A stretch of DNA of 64,000 nucleotides from Starkeya sp. ORNL1 (GCF_012971745.1 NZ_CP048834.1:2976001-3040000), one strand, 5' to 3'; shown: positions 8,102-16,823, counted from the stretch's first letter. Program-made: numbers and translations. The notes: generated from the letters alone by a model not told the origin.

Positions 8102-8122
8102 TTCCCACCTGTCCGGTGGGAA
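8102..8122. other. hairpin behind the integrase
   Basis: TTCCCACC (8102-8109) pairs with GGTGGGAA (8115-8122) around a 5-base loop, 18 bp after the integrase stop. Another TTTCCCACC copy precedes it, so alternative pairings exist. There is no T-run on either strand. It may be a weak terminator or part of the attachment region. Confidence 0.4.
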
Positions 8123-8167
8123 AAATAGGGCGAAAAACCCTTATTTATCAATATGATGAGAAATGGA

Positions 8168-8243
8168 TGGTGCCCAGGGACGGAGTCGAACCGCCGACAC
8201 TGCGATTTTCAGTCGCATGCTCTACCAACTGAGCTACCTGGGC
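8168..8243 (-). tRNA. tRNA-Phe (GAA)
   Basis: On the minus strand a full cloverleaf is readable: acceptor GCCCAGG / CCTGGGC, D-arm AGCTCAGTTGGTAGAGC, anticodon arm with GAA in the loop ACTGAAAAT, and T-arm GGTTCGACTCC. An encoded CCA lies at 8168-8170, for 76 nt in total. The 3' end points toward the integrase, so this gene is the probable attB/attR of the element. The tRNA remains intact. Confidence 0.96.
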
Positions 8244-8280
8244 GTAGCCGGCAACGGCCAGGGCCGTGCGGAGCGGGCGG

Positions 8281-8309
8281 GTTATAGAGTCTCGTTTCCG
8301 CTCTGTCCA
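8281..8309 (-). promoter_or_regulatory. promoter of tRNA-Phe
   Basis: Read on the minus strand there is TGGACA (8309-8304), a 17-bp spacer and TATAAC (8286-8281), about 38 bp before the mature tRNA 5' end. This is close to the housekeeping sigma-70 consensus and well placed. Confidence 0.75.
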
Positions 8310-8365
8310 TACGACGCCAGGCGGAAAATAGCGGTCTTCCCCAGACGCTTCCGCTCCGACGCTAC

Positions 8366-8578
8366 TCAGCCGCGCCGCGGCGGTTCCGGCGCCAGCGGCG
8401 GGGTGTCGCCGTCCTCGTCGTCCTCCTCCACTGCCGGAATGGCGTAGCTGCCGCTCAGCCAGCGGTGCAGGTCGACATCGGCGCAGCGCGACGAGCAGAA
8501 CGGGCGATACTTCTCCACCGCCGGCTTGCCGCAGATCGGGCAAGGCTTGTCCTGAGAGGATTTCGCGGGCGCGCTCAT
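8366..8578 (-). CDS. yacG: DNA gyrase inhibitor / zinc-binding protein YacG
   Basis: A 70-residue protein with the YacG zinc site 'CPICGKP...FCSSRCADVDLHRWL' (four Cys at about residues 13, 16, 28 and 32). The C-terminal acidic/proline tail is typical. YacG binds GyrB and inhibits gyrase in E. coli. The order maf - yacG - tRNA-Phe is the usual one in related alphaproteobacteria. It is transcribed with maf, 30 bp apart. Confidence 0.92.
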   Translation of the reverse strand: MSAPAKSSQDKPCPICGKPAVEKYRPFCSSRCADVDLHRWLSGSYAIPAVEEDDEDGDTPPLAPEPPRRG

Positions 8579-8608
8579 GATACGTCCCGCCTCATTGTAC
8601 GTTCCGTC

Positions 8609-9232
8609 TCATGCCGGGTTGGTCCAGCTGTAGCGCACCGGATAGCCCTCGCCGGCCAGCAGCGCCACGGTCTCGGCGAGCGGCAGGCCGACCACATTGG
8701 TGTAGGAGCCCACCAGCTTCACCACGAAGGTGCCGGCAAAGCCCTGGATGGCATAGCCACCGGCCTTGCCGCGCCATTCGCCGGAGGCGAGATAGGCCTC
8801 GATATCCTCGCGCGACAGCCGCTTGAAACGCACCCGGGTTTCGACGAGGCGCGAGCGCAGCGCGCCCTTCGCCGTTACCACCGCCACGCCCGAATAGACG
8901 CGGTGGGCGCGGCCGGAGAGCAGGCGCAGGCAATCGGCCGCCTCTTCCGCGATCTCGGGCTTCGGCAGGATGCGCCGGCCGACCGCGACCACGGTGTCGG
9001 CCGCGATCAGATAGGCGCCGGGAAACTCGCCGCTGGCCTCGCGCCTGGTCTGCGCCACCTGCGCCTTCTCCTTGGCGAGCCGCAAAGCAAGCCGGCGCGG
9101 CAGCTCGCCGCGCTCCGGCGTCTCGTCGATCTCGGCGGGCATGAGCGCATCAGGTTCGAGGCCGGCCTGGGCAAGCAGCGCGAGACGGCGCGGCGAGCCC
9201 GAGGCCAGCACCAGGGTCGGGCGGCCGTTCAC
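8609..9232 (-). CDS. maf: Maf-family nucleotide pyrophosphatase
   Basis: A 207-residue protein. The N-terminal '[14 protein letters not shown]' is the Maf nucleotide-binding loop. It is followed by 'EIDETP', 'AADTVV' and 'GYAIQGFAG', all diagnostic. Maf proteins hydrolyse dTTP/UTP or modified nucleotides and prevent their incorporation. A GTG start at 9232 is preferred because AAGGAG stands 8 bases upstream. An ATG at 9286 would add 18 atypical residues. In many related genomes infA sits just before maf. Here the 93 bp between the phosphatase stop and this start cannot hold it. Confidence 0.9.
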   Translation of the reverse strand: MNGRPTLVLASGSPRRLALLAQAGLEPDALMPAEIDETPERGELPRRLALRLAKEKAQVAQTRREASGEFPGAYLIAADTVVAVGRRILPKPEIAEEAADCLRLLSGRAHRVYSGVAVVTAKGALRSRLVETRVRFKRLSREDIEAYLASGEWRGKAGGYAIQGFAGTFVVKLVGSYTNVVGLPLAETVALLAGEGYPVRYSWTNPA

Positions 9233-9325
9233 GCGGGAACTCCTTGTTCCGCCGGAGGACCCGGCGGCATTCGAATGCGCCGGCACGCTAATGGAAAGCT
9301 CGGCTTCTGTGAACGGGGCGCGGCC

Positions 9326-9913
9326 TCACCGTGCACGGAAACGGGCGCGGATGCGCATCTCCAGCTCGTCACGCACTGCGCGATAGGCGTCGAGCTGCTG
9401 TTCGCGGTTTCCCGTCGCCAGCGTCGGATCCGGCGTCGGCCAATATTCGATGGCGATGGCATTGGTGCGGGTCAGCTCCAGCGCGCGGTGATGGGCGTCC
9501 GGCGAGAGGGTGATGACGAGGTCGAAGCCGAGGCCCTCATTCTCCTCCAGCTCTTCCAGCGTCTGCGGGCGGTGGCGGCGATTCTCCAGGCCGACCTCAT
9601 CGAGCACGGCGCTGACGAAGGGGTCGATCTCGCCCTTCATCACGCCGGCCGAGCCGATATAGAGCGAGCGGCCGAACAAATGCTTGGCCAGCGCCGCGGC
9701 CAGCGGCGAGCGGACGCTGTTCTGCCCGCACATGAAGAGCACGGATTGCGGACGCGCCAGAGCCCTTTCCGATCGGATGGAATCATCCGGTCGCCAAGAA
9801 AGTGCTCTAGGTTCAACAGGCTGGAGCATTTTCTCATCGCAAAAGTCATTCAACTTTTGTGGAAAATGCTCAAGGCGCGGCGCCGCGCCGGGAAGGATGG
9901 GGGCCAGGTCCAT
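9326..9913 (-). CDS. low-molecular-weight phosphatase family protein with repeat-encoded insert
   Basis: A 195-residue protein. The P-loop 'CGQNSVRS' (Cys62, Arg68) and the later 'PTPDPT' acid loop are those of low-Mr protein tyrosine phosphatases and arsenate reductases. The reaction would be phosphoester hydrolysis through a phosphocysteine. It starts at 9913, one base after the UPF0262 stop, so it is coupled. Residues 15-52 (EHFPQK...RSERAL) are encoded by a copy of a palindromic intergenic repeat lodged in frame. Without it the protein would read MDLAPILPGAAPRL-ARPQSVLFMC, the normal family N-terminus. Internal Met29 is an alternative start. Confidence 0.82.
   Translation of the reverse strand: MDLAPILPGAAPRLEHFPQKLNDFCDEKMLQPVEPRALSWRPDDSIRSERALARPQSVLFMCGQNSVRSPLAAALAKHLFGRSLYIGSAGVMKGEIDPFVSAVLDEVGLENRRHRPQTLEELEENEGLGFDLVITLSPDAHHRALELTRTNAIAIEYWPTPDPTLATGNREQQLDAYRAVRDELEMRIRARFRAR
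9759..9872. repeat. palindromic repeat inserted in a coding region
   Basis: About 114 bp resemble a dispersed Rhizobiales-type repeat. It starts like 'AGAGC..TTTCCGATCGGATGGAATCATCC', has 'GGAGCATTTTCTCATCGC' in the middle and ends 'GGAAAATGCTC'. It forms nested stem-loops and is normally intergenic. Its length is a multiple of three, so the phosphatase frame stays open through it. Confidence 0.75.
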
Positions 9914-9914
9914 C

Positions 9915-10412
9915 TCAGCCCTTCCAGTGCAGCGCGCAGACTAGCGTGAAAAGCCGCCGGGCGGTGCCGAAATCGACGTCGATCTTGTCCTGCAGCCGCT
10001 CGCGCAGGACTTCGGAGCCCTCATTGTGCAAGCCGCGCCGGCCCATATCGATCGCCTCGATCTTCGAGGGGGTCAAAGTGCGGATGGCGGCGTAATAGCT
10101 CTCGCAGACCAGGAAATAATCCTTCACGACCTTGCGCAGCGGGCTGAGCGAGAGGTGGTGGGTGACGACCGGGGCGCCGTCCTCGCGGGTGATCTCCAGC
10201 ACCAGCCGGTTGTCGGCGAGCGCGATGGCCAGCAGATAAGGTCCGGGCTCGGGATCGCCGATGGGGCAGAAGCTGTTCTGCTCGACCAGGTCGTAAATGG
10301 CGATGGCGCGCTCATGCTCGATATCGCGCGAGGCATGGCCGATCGACGCCGCGTCCAGCGTCACCGCGGCGAGGCGGCGCGTGGCATGATGCGGATCATC
10401 GCCTTCGGCCAT
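9915..10412 (-). CDS. UPF0262 family protein
   Basis: A 165-residue protein, [24 protein letters not shown]... The segments '[17 protein letters not shown]', '[18 protein letters not shown]', '[24 protein letters not shown]' and '[20 protein letters not shown]' are characteristic of UPF0262, an alphaproteobacterial family of unknown function. It sits between hisD (11 bp upstream) and the phosphatase (1 bp downstream), the normal order in Rhizobiales. The start at 10412 is chosen because the longer frame overlaps hisD. Confidence 0.9.
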   Translation of the reverse strand: MAEGDDPHHATRRLAAVTLDAASIGHASRDIEHERAIAIYDLVEQNSFCPIGDPEPGPYLLAIALADNRLVLEITREDGAPVVTHHLSLSPLRKVVKDYFLVCESYYAAIRTLTPSKIEAIDMGRRGLHNEGSEVLRERLQDKIDVDFGTARRLFTLVCALHWKG

Positions 10413-10423
10413 CGGCGCTCCCG

Positions 10424-11716
10424 CTAGAGATTGAGGCGGATTGCGACGGAGCGGGCGTGGGCGTCGAGCCCTTCCGCCTCGCCGAGCGCGATGGCGGCGG
10501 GACCGAGCGCGCGAAGCTGCTCCGGCCCGCATTTCAGGATCGAGGTGCGCTTCATGAAGTCGAGCACACCGAGCCCGGAAGAGAAGCGCGCCGAGCGCGC
10601 GGTCGGCAGCACATGGTTGGAGCCGCCGACATAATCGCCGATGGCTTCCGGCGTGTGGGCGCCGATGAAGATCGCCCCGGCGTGGCGGATGCGTTCCACC
10701 AGCGCCTCGGCGTCGGCAGCCATGATCTCGAGATGCTCCGGCGCGACGCGGTCGACCAGGGTCGGGGCCTCATCGAGCGAGGCGAGCCGGATCACCGCGC
10801 CATAGTCGCGCCAGCTCTGCGCAGCGATGGCCTCGCGCGGCAGCGTGACGAGCTGGCGTTTCACCGCGGCGATCACCGCCTCGATCAGCGCGTCATCGTC
10901 GCTCATCAGGATGGATTGGGCAGCGGTGTCGTGCTCGGCCTGGGCCAGCAAATCGGCGGCGATCCAGTCCGGATTCTGCTGGCCATCCGCCACCACCAGC
11001 ACTTCTGACGGGCCGGCCACCATGTCGATGCCGACGGTGCCGAACACCTGGCGCTTGGCGGCGGCGACATAGGCATTGCCGGGCCCGACGATCTTCGCCA
11101 CCGGGGCGATGGTGTCAGTGCCATAGGCCAGCGCCGCCACCGCCTGCGCGCCGCCGACGCGATACACCTCGTCGACGCCGGCAAGCTTTGCTGCGGCCAG
11201 CACCAGCGGATTGAGCACGCCGCCGGGCGCCGGCACCACCATGGCAATGCGCGGCACGCCGGCGACCTTGGCCGGCACCGCATTCATCAGCACCGAGGAG
11301 GGATAGGCCGCGGTGCCTCCCGGCACGTAGAGGCCGACGGCATCCACCGGCGTCCAGCGGCTGCCGAGCTCGACGCCGAGCGGGTCGACATAGCGTCCGC
11401 TCTCGGGGAGCTGCTTTGCATGGTGGGAGCGGATGCGCTCATGAGCGAGCTTCAGGGCGTCGAGCGTCTCCGGATCGGCGGCAGCCAGCGCGGCATCGAG
11501 CTCGGCATTGGTGACGCGGATGCCGCGCTCCGCGAGGTCGATCCGGTCGAAGCGGCGGGACAGCTCGACCAGCGCGGCGTCGCCATGCGAGCGCACATCC
11601 TCGATGATGCCGGCCACCGCCTGCACGACGTCTTCCGCCACCTCGCGCTTGGTGCCGAGAAAGGCCTGGAAGCGCGCGGCAAAGTCGGGCGAGCGGGTGT
11701 CGAGGCGAAGCGGCAT
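10424..11716 (-). CDS. hisD: histidinol dehydrogenase
   Basis: A 430-residue enzyme for the last two steps of histidine synthesis: histidinol to histidinal to histidine, with 2 NAD+ and Zn2+. Diagnostic segments are '[27 protein letters not shown]', '[33 protein letters not shown]' (family signature), 'DLLAQAEHD', the catalytic 'VAPEHLEIM' and 'GGSNHVLPT'. The start at 11716 (MPLRLDTRS) gives the usual length. ATG 11734 is an alternative. It heads the hisD - UPF0262 - phosphatase - maf - yacG run. Confidence 0.95.
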   Translation of the reverse strand: MPLRLDTRSPDFAARFQAFLGTKREVAEDVVQAVAGIIEDVRSHGDAALVELSRRFDRIDLAERGIRVTNAELDAALAAADPETLDALKLAHERIRSHHAKQLPESGRYVDPLGVELGSRWTPVDAVGLYVPGGTAAYPSSVLMNAVPAKVAGVPRIAMVVPAPGGVLNPLVLAAAKLAGVDEVYRVGGAQAVAALAYGTDTIAPVAKIVGPGNAYVAAAKRQVFGTVGIDMVAGPSEVLVVADGQQNPDWIAADLLAQAEHDTAAQSILMSDDDALIEAVIAAVKRQLVTLPREAIAAQSWRDYGAVIRLASLDEAPTLVDRVAPEHLEIMAADAEALVERIRHAGAIFIGAHTPEAIGDYVGGSNHVLPTARSARFSSGLGVLDFMKRTSILKCGPEQLRALGPAAIALGEAEGLDAHARSVAIRLNL

Positions 11717-11811
11717 GTCGGGTTCCAGTCGCATAGTTCCGACAGTCCTATCGCAATCGGCACCTCGGAACACAAGAGCGGCAGGCGCCAACATCAGGGA
11801 AGCACCCCCAG

Positions 11812-11892
11812 ACGTCATGGCCGGGCTCGTCCCGGCCATCCACGGTTGCTCACCCGTCGCGGTCGTGGATCCCGGGCGAGCCCGGGGATGAC
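11812..11892. repeat. intergenic palindromic repeat (GTCATGGCCGGG type)
   Basis: The segment runs from CGTCATGGCCGGG to CCCGGGGATGAC and folds on itself. Its inner arms contain GGCCGGG/CCCGGCC and GGATCCCGGG. It is of the dispersed 'GTCATsCCGG' class and lies between hisD and the divergent esterase gene. The unit at 13191 is related. Confidence 0.6.
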
Positions 11893-11926
11893 AAACATCT
11901 CTCGTCGAATTGTGAACTGCATTCTG

Positions 11927-11956
11927 TTGACAGGTGACAATTCTCCAATCGATATT
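11927..11956 (+). promoter_or_regulatory. candidate sigma-70 promoter of the esterase gene
   Basis: TTGACA (11927-11932), an 18-bp spacer and GATATT (11951-11956) lie in a short AT-rich tract 56 bp before ATG 12012. Confidence 0.5.
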
Positions 11957-12011
11957 TTATAGATCGCTAAATTACTTGATCAAGAACCTACAAATAATTG
12001 GGAGTTAACGC

Positions 12012-13172
12012 ATGAAACGGGGCCATTTCGGCGGCTTCCTCGCCGGACTCACCCTCGCCGGCGCGGGGCTGTTCGCCGCCAGCGCCGGTGCGCAGGAGGC
12101 GGCGCTGCCGCCGGTCACCATCGCCAGCCAGGGCGTGTTCTATGCCGGCGGCGCCTATACGCAGTCCAAGGACGGCCAGATCACCACCGGCCAGATGTTC
12201 GTGCAGTACCAGATCCCCGCCGAGAAGAAGCACCCCTACCCGATCGTGATGATCCATGGCGGCGGCCAGACCGGCTCCAACTTCCTGTCGACGCCGGACG
12301 GGCGGCCGGGCTGGGCGGATTATTTCCTGCGCCAGGGCTATGCGGTCTATGTGGTCGACCAGGCGGCGCGCGGGCGCTCGGGCTATTTCACCGATGCCTA
12401 TGGCCCGACGCGGCGGCCCAACACCAAGGCAATGGCCGACCGCTTCACCGATCCGCAATCCTCCGGCCTCTATCCGCAGGCCAAGCTGCATACCCAGTGG
12501 CCGGGCGGCGGACGCGCCGGCGATCCCGTCTTCGACCAGTTCTTCGCCTCGCAGGTGGAGGACATCGCCGACGTCTCCGCCATCGAGACGCTGAACCGTG
12601 CCGCGGGTGCGGCGCTGCTCGACCGGATCGGCCCGGCGGTCATCCTGGTGCACTCGCAATCCGGCGCCATCGTCTGGGGGCTCGCTAATGACCGGCCGGA
12701 CAAGGTGAAGGCGATCGTCGCGGTGGAGCCGAACGGCCCGCCCTTCTATGAGAATACGCTGGTCGGGTCGCCGGACTGGTTCAAGGACGGCCAGATCGGC
12801 CGGCCCTACGGCATCACCCGCACCGCGCTGACCTATGATCCGCCGGTGACCAAGCCCGAGGACCTGGCGCCGACCCGCGAGGCGACCTCCGACGATCCCG
12901 GCCATGTGCGCTGCTGGCTGCAGGGCGAACCCGTGCACAAGTTGCCGAAGCTCGCCGGGCTACCGATCCTGATCGTGACCAGCGAGGCCTCCTATCATGT
13001 GCCCTACGATCACTGCACCTCGCGCTTCCTGACCCAGGCCGGCGTGAAGAACCAGTTCGTCCGCCTGCCGGATGTCGGCATCAAGGGCAATGGTCACATG
13101 ATGATGCTGGAGAAGAACAATCTGGAGATCGCCAAGTACCTGGATGGCTGGATCGCCAAGGCGGAGGACTGA
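12012..13172 (+). CDS. secreted alpha/beta-hydrolase (esterase-like)
   Basis: A 386-residue protein. Residues 1-28 form a signal peptide ending ASAGAQEA. The mature part is an alpha/beta hydrolase: oxyanion loop 'IHGGGQTGSNF' (81-91) and nucleophile elbow 'HSQSG' (Ser216). The late acid and His are probably supplied by 'LPDVGIKGNGHMMMLEKNN'. Similar periplasmic proteins are annotated as esterases or as alpha/beta-fold hydrolases, and the substrate is unknown. It is a single gene between two repeats, with its own candidate promoter and a plausible start at 12012. Confidence 0.82.
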   Translation: MKRGHFGGFLAGLTLAGAGLFAASAGAQEAALPPVTIASQGVFYAGGAYTQSKDGQITTGQMFVQYQIPAEKKHPYPIVMIHGGGQTGSNFLSTPDGRPGWADYFLRQGYAVYVVDQAARGRSGYFTDAYGPTRRPNTKAMADRFTDPQSSGLYPQAKLHTQWPGGGRAGDPVFDQFFASQVEDIADVSAIETLNRAAGAALLDRIGPAVILVHSQSGAIVWGLANDRPDKVKAIVAVEPNGPPFYENTLVGSPDWFKDGQIGRPYGITRTALTYDPPVTKPEDLAPTREATSDDPGHVRCWLQGEPVHKLPKLAGLPILIVTSEASYHVPYDHCTSRFLTQAGVKNQFVRLPDVGIKGNGHMMMLEKNNLEIAKYLDGWIAKAED

Positions 13173-13190
13173 CTTTCCGTCCACATACGC

Positions 13191-13296
13191 CGTCATCGCG
13201 GCCGCAGCCCGCAGGGCGGAGAGCCGGGATCGTAGGAAGGTGAAGAGTGTTTGCGCGATCCCGGATACGGCCTGACGGCCGTTCCGGGATGACGAC
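13191..13296. repeat. intergenic palindromic repeat
   Basis: The unit begins CGTCATCGCGGCCG and ends TTCCGGGATGACG, with inner GGGATCGT / GCGATCCC arms. It belongs to the GTCATsCCGG class of dispersed repeats and separates the convergent esterase and DUF2948 genes, where it may also act as a terminator. Confidence 0.6.
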
Positions 13297-13322
13297 ATCC
13301 CTATAACTCCAAGAAAGCGAAA

Positions 13323-13805
13323 TCACCGCGCGTCGTGGCAGGGTGTGCCCTTGGCGTCCCAGGCGGGGCCGAGATCCTCTAGGCCGGCTTCCATGCACTC
13401 GACGGTGAGCTGGAGTTCGCCGCCGCCGGAAAAAAGGAAGGTGACGACGCCGGACGGGGCGTCGGTCTCCTCGAAGGTCAGCGCCAGCAGGTTCAGCACC
13501 GCCTGCTTCTGCGTGAGGTCGAAGCCGCGCACCTTGGCGTTCAGCACCCGCTCGAAATGCATGCCGGCGCGGCGGCGCACACAGGGCCCCTTGGCAGGGC
13601 GCTCCTCGGCGGCACCAGCCGGCACCAGCCCGAACACCTCCGCCTTCACCGCGGCTTCCCAGTCGAACCGGTTGGCGAGCAACGCAAAGCGGCGCTCGCG
13701 CGGCAGATAGGCCATGTCGCCGACGGTGATGACAGCGTCCTGCAAATGCGCTGACAGTACGGCGAGGTCCTCGCCGTCGAGCGCGATCAGTTTCACGCCG
13801 CCCAT
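13323..13805 (-). CDS. DUF2948 family protein
   Basis: A 160-residue protein, MGGVKLIALDGEDLAVLSAHLQDAVITVGDMAYLPRERRFALLANRFDWE..., which closely follows the DUF2948 pattern. The C-terminal segment is 'GGGELQLTVECMEAGLEDLGPAW'. The function is unknown. In Rhizobiales the gene commonly lies between murA and hisD, as here. The start at 13805 is chosen because the upstream extension is basic and atypical. Confidence 0.9.
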   Translation of the reverse strand: MGGVKLIALDGEDLAVLSAHLQDAVITVGDMAYLPRERRFALLANRFDWEAAVKAEVFGLVPAGAAEERPAKGPCVRRRAGMHFERVLNAKVRGFDLTQKQAVLNLLALTFEETDAPSGVVTFLFSGGGELQLTVECMEAGLEDLGPAWDAKGTPCHDAR

Positions 13806-13864
13806 GTTCTTAACTCCACGACTATCCCCGCGCCGCATCCATTGCTCGCGCAGATGGCAATGGA

Positions 13865-13894
13865 CGGGCATTACCGCAAGGGGCGGAATGCCCG
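13865..13894 (-). other. hairpin between murA and DUF2948 gene
   Basis: CGGGCATT-a-CCGC (13865-13877) pairs with GCGGAATGCCCG (13883-13894), with one bulged base. It lies 14 bp after the murA stop. It lacks a T-run, so it may stabilise the murA transcript end or only attenuate into DUF2948. Confidence 0.45.
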
Positions 13895-13907
13895 CTTCGA
13901 TAGGGTG

Positions 13908-15197
13908 TTAGCCGGAGATGCGCTCGATTTCGGCGCCGCAGGCGGAGAGCTTCTCCTCCAGCCGCTCGAAGCCGCGGTCGAGATGATAGACGCGGTGGAT
14001 CATGCTCTCGCCTTCCGCCGCGAGCGCGCCGATCACCAGCGACACCGAGGCGCGCAGGTCCGTCGCCATCACCGGTGCGCCGGTGAGGCGCTCGACGCCC
14101 TCGATGGTGGCGTTCTGGCCGTCGAGCTGGATGCGCGCGCCGAACCGGGCCAGTTCCTGCACATGCATGAAGCGGTTCTCGAAAATGGTCTCGGTGATGC
14201 GCGAGGTGCCCTTGGCCCGCGTCGTCAGCGCCATCAATTGGGCCTGAAGATCGGTCGGGAAGCCCGGAAACGGCTCGGTGGTCACCGCCACCGGCGCGAT
14301 GCCGGCGCCGTTGCGCTTCACCCGCAGCCCCTCGTTCGAGACCGTGATGTCGGCCCCGGATTCGCGCAGCGTGTCGAGCGCGGTGTCGAGCAGATCGGCG
14401 CGGGCACCGGCGAGCATGACGTCGCCCCCGGTCATCGCCACCGCCATGGCATAGGTGCCGGTCTCGATGCGATCCGGCAGCACGGCGTGGCGGGCGCCGC
14501 GCAGCCGCGGCACGCCGACGATGCGGATGGTTTCGGTGCCCTGGCCCTCGACGCGCCCGCCCATGGCATTGATGCAATCGGCGACATCGACGACCTCCGG
14601 CTCGCGCGCGGCGTTCTCGATGATGGTCTCGCCGTCGGCGAGGCTGGCCGCCATGATGGCGGTGTGGGTGGCGCCGACCGAGACCTTCGGGAACACGATG
14701 CGCGCGCCCTTCAGGCCTTTCGGCGCCCTGGCGACGACATAGCCGGCGTCGATCTCGATCTCGGCGCCGAGCGCGCGCAGCGCATCGAGGTGGAAGTCCA
14801 CCGGCCGTGTGCCGATGGCGCAGCCGCCCGGCAGCGAGACCCGCGCCTCACCCATGCGGGCGACCAGCGGGGCGATGACCCAGAAGCTGGCCCGCATCTT
14901 GGAGACCAGCTCATACGGCGCGGTGGTGTCGACGATGACGCGGGCGTCGATCTCCATGGTCTGGCCGGCATAGGCATCGTCGCCGCGCCGCTTGCCGTTG
15001 ACCGTGATATCGATGCCGTGATTGCCGAGGATGCGTTGCAGCTGGGCGACGTCGGCGAGACGCGGCACGTTCTCCAGCACCAGCTTTTCTTCGGAGAGCA
15101 TGCCGGCGATCATCAGCGGCAGCGCGGCGTTCTTGGCGCCGGAGATCGGAATATTGCCTGAGAGCGGGTTGCCGCCGACAATGCGGATGCGGTCCAT
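13908..15197 (-). CDS. murA: UDP-N-acetylglucosamine 1-carboxyvinyltransferase
   Basis: A 429-residue cytoplasmic enzyme. It transfers enolpyruvate from PEP to UDP-GlcNAc, the first committed step of peptidoglycan synthesis. '[18 protein letters not shown]' (N-terminus), the active-site loop '[16 protein letters not shown]' with Cys126 (the fosfomycin target), and the C-terminal '[24 protein letters not shown]' are all typical. The start at 15197 (MDRIRIVGG) matches the family. It is followed by a DUF2948 gene on the same strand. Confidence 0.97.
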   Translation of the reverse strand: MDRIRIVGGNPLSGNIPISGAKNAALPLMIAGMLSEEKLVLENVPRLADVAQLQRILGNHGIDITVNGKRRGDDAYAGQTMEIDARVIVDTTAPYELVSKMRASFWVIAPLVARMGEARVSLPGGCAIGTRPVDFHLDALRALGAEIEIDAGYVVARAPKGLKGARIVFPKVSVGATHTAIMAASLADGETIIENAAREPEVVDVADCINAMGGRVEGQGTETIRIVGVPRLRGARHAVLPDRIETGTYAMAVAMTGGDVMLAGARADLLDTALDTLRESGADITVSNEGLRVKRNGAGIAPVAVTTEPFPGFPTDLQAQLMALTTRAKGTSRITETIFENRFMHVQELARFGARIQLDGQNATIEGVERLTGAPVMATDLRASVSLVIGALAAEGESMIHRVYHLDRGFERLEEKLSACGAEIERISG

Positions 15198-15308
15198 CTT
15201 GCTCAACGCCTCCTGAAAGCCGAGGGCCGGCAATCGCCGCCCCGGAATACCGGCATGCATATGGGCGCTACGCACGACTCCCGCAGCCCCACACCCGAAC
15301 CCTGTTCT

Positions 15309-15518
15309 CTAGCGCTTGTGAGGCGGCGCGGCAACGCGGCCTGCTTCCTCGGCTACCTCGGGGGAAGCGCTGTCCACGGCGGGTGTCGCGGCGGCCACAG
15401 CGGCGCGTTCTTCGGCAACCCGTCCCTTGGCCTGCACCTTGCGCCGCTTCAGGTTCTCGCGCAGCGCCGCGGCAAGGCGCTCGGCACGGCTGGCTTCGGA
15501 ATCGGGAATGCGGCTCAT
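15309..15518 (-). CDS. small hypothetical protein upstream of murA
   Basis: A 69-residue basic/Ala-rich protein. 'DSEASRAERLAAALRENLKRRKVQAKGRVAEE' gives one amphipathic helix, and the C-terminus is low complexity. I know similar short proteins from this position in related genomes but no function. It starts at 15518, and the longer frame upstream crosses a repeat. It may be co-transcribed with murA (111 bp apart). Confidence 0.6.
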   Translation of the reverse strand: MSRIPDSEASRAERLAAALRENLKRRKVQAKGRVAEERAAVAAATPAVDSASPEVAEEAGRVAAPPHKR

Positions 15519-15626
15519 GGCTGGCGTGCCTGGATGGCGTGATCCGGCAAGGCTTAAAGTGCCACGCCGGGGTGGACAAGGGCTGAGGCCGAGCCGGGCT
15601 GAGGCCAAGCCGGCCTGTGGCAACCA

Positions 15627-15671
15627 CCTCATCTTGAGGCGCGAGCGATCGGCGAGCCTCGAAGGATGTTG
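15627..15671. repeat. half copy of the CCTCATCCTGAGG repeat
   Basis: CCTCATCTTGAGGCGCGAG...GCCTCGAAGGATG corresponds to the left half of the full repeats at 27176, 31426 and 56684. Nothing else is seen between 15519 and the tRNA at 15811. Confidence 0.7.
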
Positions 15672-15810
15672 AAACAGAACACCATTACCGGGGATGATCA
15701 TGCCGCGGAGCCGCTTCGCTGTTCGAAGCTGCACCCAGACGCTTGCGCACATGCCGTCGCTGTGGCAAACGTCCCCCCGCTTCGGGGAGCCCACCTCCCC
15801 CGCACGCGGC

Positions 15811-15885
<75 letters not shown>

Positions 15886-15950
15886 TGAATTTCCTGATCC
15901 ATCCCTGATGTCCGGCACCGACGGCGCGGTTCTGCCGCTGGCACATGTTC

Positions 15951-16424
15951 ATGGCTAAGCGCATCGCCCGGCTGCTTCTCCTCCCTCTGGAGGCGCTGCT
16001 TACACTCCTCATCGTCCTGGATGAGCTTGCCCGCCCGCTCTACCGGCCGCTGCTGCGGTGGGTGGCGACGTGGCGGCTCATGCACCGGCTGGAGGCGTGG
16101 GTGGCGGCACGGCATCGCTTCACCATCCTCGTCCTGCTCGCCATCCCCTTCGCCATCGTCGAGCCGCTGAAAGTGCTCGCGCTGCTGTGGATCGGCCGCG
16201 GCGCGGTGGTGCCGGGGGGCATCCTGCTCGCCTTCGCCTATCTCGCCGGCTTCGTGCTGGTGGAGCGGGTCTACAGCGCCGGACGCGACAAGCTGCTCAC
16301 CATCGGCTGGTTCGCATGGCTCATGGGGGTCGTGACCGGGGTGCGCGAGGCCGTATCGGCGTGGGCGCGGCAAACGGCGGTGTGGCGACTGGCGGCGCGC
16401 ATACGGGCGAGGCTGAAGCGTTAG
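15951..16424 (+). CDS. membrane protein of unknown function
   Basis: A 157-residue protein with about three to four hydrophobic segments (residues 6-22, 59-78, 84-105 and 116-132) and strongly basic ends. No family is recognised. The start at 15951 (MAKRIARLL) is slightly preferred over 15945, and neither has a strong Shine-Dalgarno sequence. It lies 65 bp after tRNA-Thr. Confidence 0.65.
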   Translation: MAKRIARLLLLPLEALLTLLIVLDELARPLYRPLLRWVATWRLMHRLEAWVAARHRFTILVLLAIPFAIVEPLKVLALLWIGRGAVVPGGILLAFAYLAGFVLVERVYSAGRDKLLTIGWFAWLMGVVTGVREAVSAWARQTAVWRLAARIRARLKR

Positions 16425-16551
16425 CCTCCTCTGGCCTCACGACGAACAATCGTCACGTTCCCGCGATGCACCCTTCTCCTCTCTAGTCGCGCCCTATGTC
16501 GTACGCCAGCAAGCCGCCGACCCGGTGCCTTGCTCGATCAGGAGAATTTCG

Positions 16552-16740
16552 ATGGCTAGCCACGAGAAGGACAAGGGTACCCAGCATGGTGCCGGCGCAC
16601 ATTCCGGCAAACCCTCCGACATGAACAAGCAGCACGAGCAGCAGGCCGGCAAGACCAGCCAGGCCGGCGGCAGCGAGAAGACCCGCCACATGGAAGAGAG
16701 CGAGAAGGGCAAGAGCGGCAGCCACACGCAGCGGCGCTAG
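16552..16740 (+). CDS. small hydrophilic, probably disordered protein
   Basis: A 62-residue protein, MASHEKDKGTQHGAGAHSGKPSD..., made almost only of Gly, Ser, Lys, Glu, His and Gln. It resembles small stress-induced hydrophilins, but no defined family can be named. CAGGAGA stands 6 bases before ATG 16552, which is the main support for the start. Confidence 0.6.
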   Translation: MASHEKDKGTQHGAGAHSGKPSDMNKQHEQQAGKTSQAGGSEKTRHMEESEKGKSGSHTQRR

Positions 16741-16823
16741 TCTCCTCATACGCGTTCATTCGCCAGGCCCGTCTCGGGATCGCACCGGGGCGGCCTGATG
16801 TCGTAGCCCACCGGACGCTTGGC

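Larger units (their letters stand above)
1..8170. mobile_element. right end of a prophage-like integrative element at tRNA-Phe
   Basis: Everything from the window start to the 3' end of tRNA-Phe is phage- or island-like. It has a divergent CI/Cro-type switch, a CII-like protein, a DnaA domain-IV protein, small unknown genes, a small HTH protein and a tyrosine integrase that ends 84 bp before the tRNA 3' end. Integrases of this family often use a tRNA 3' end as attB. No second copy of the tRNA 3' segment was seen in the first kilobase, so the left boundary should lie before base 1. No structural (capsid or tail) or conjugation gene is visible in this part, so prophage versus other integrative element cannot be decided here. 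Confidence 0.75.

Noticed and set aside
8102..8122. Intrinsic terminator of the integrase
   Set aside because: The stem is good but no T-run follows on either strand, so it is listed only as a hairpin.
8465..9949. A long plus-strand frame over yacG, maf and the phosphatase gene
   Set aside because: It is antisense to three identifiable genes and crosses the repeat. There is no ribosome site or protein-like pattern.
13842..15161. A 439-codon frame opposite murA
   Set aside because: It is completely antisense to a certain murA gene and its composition is His/Arg/Asp-rich with no motif.
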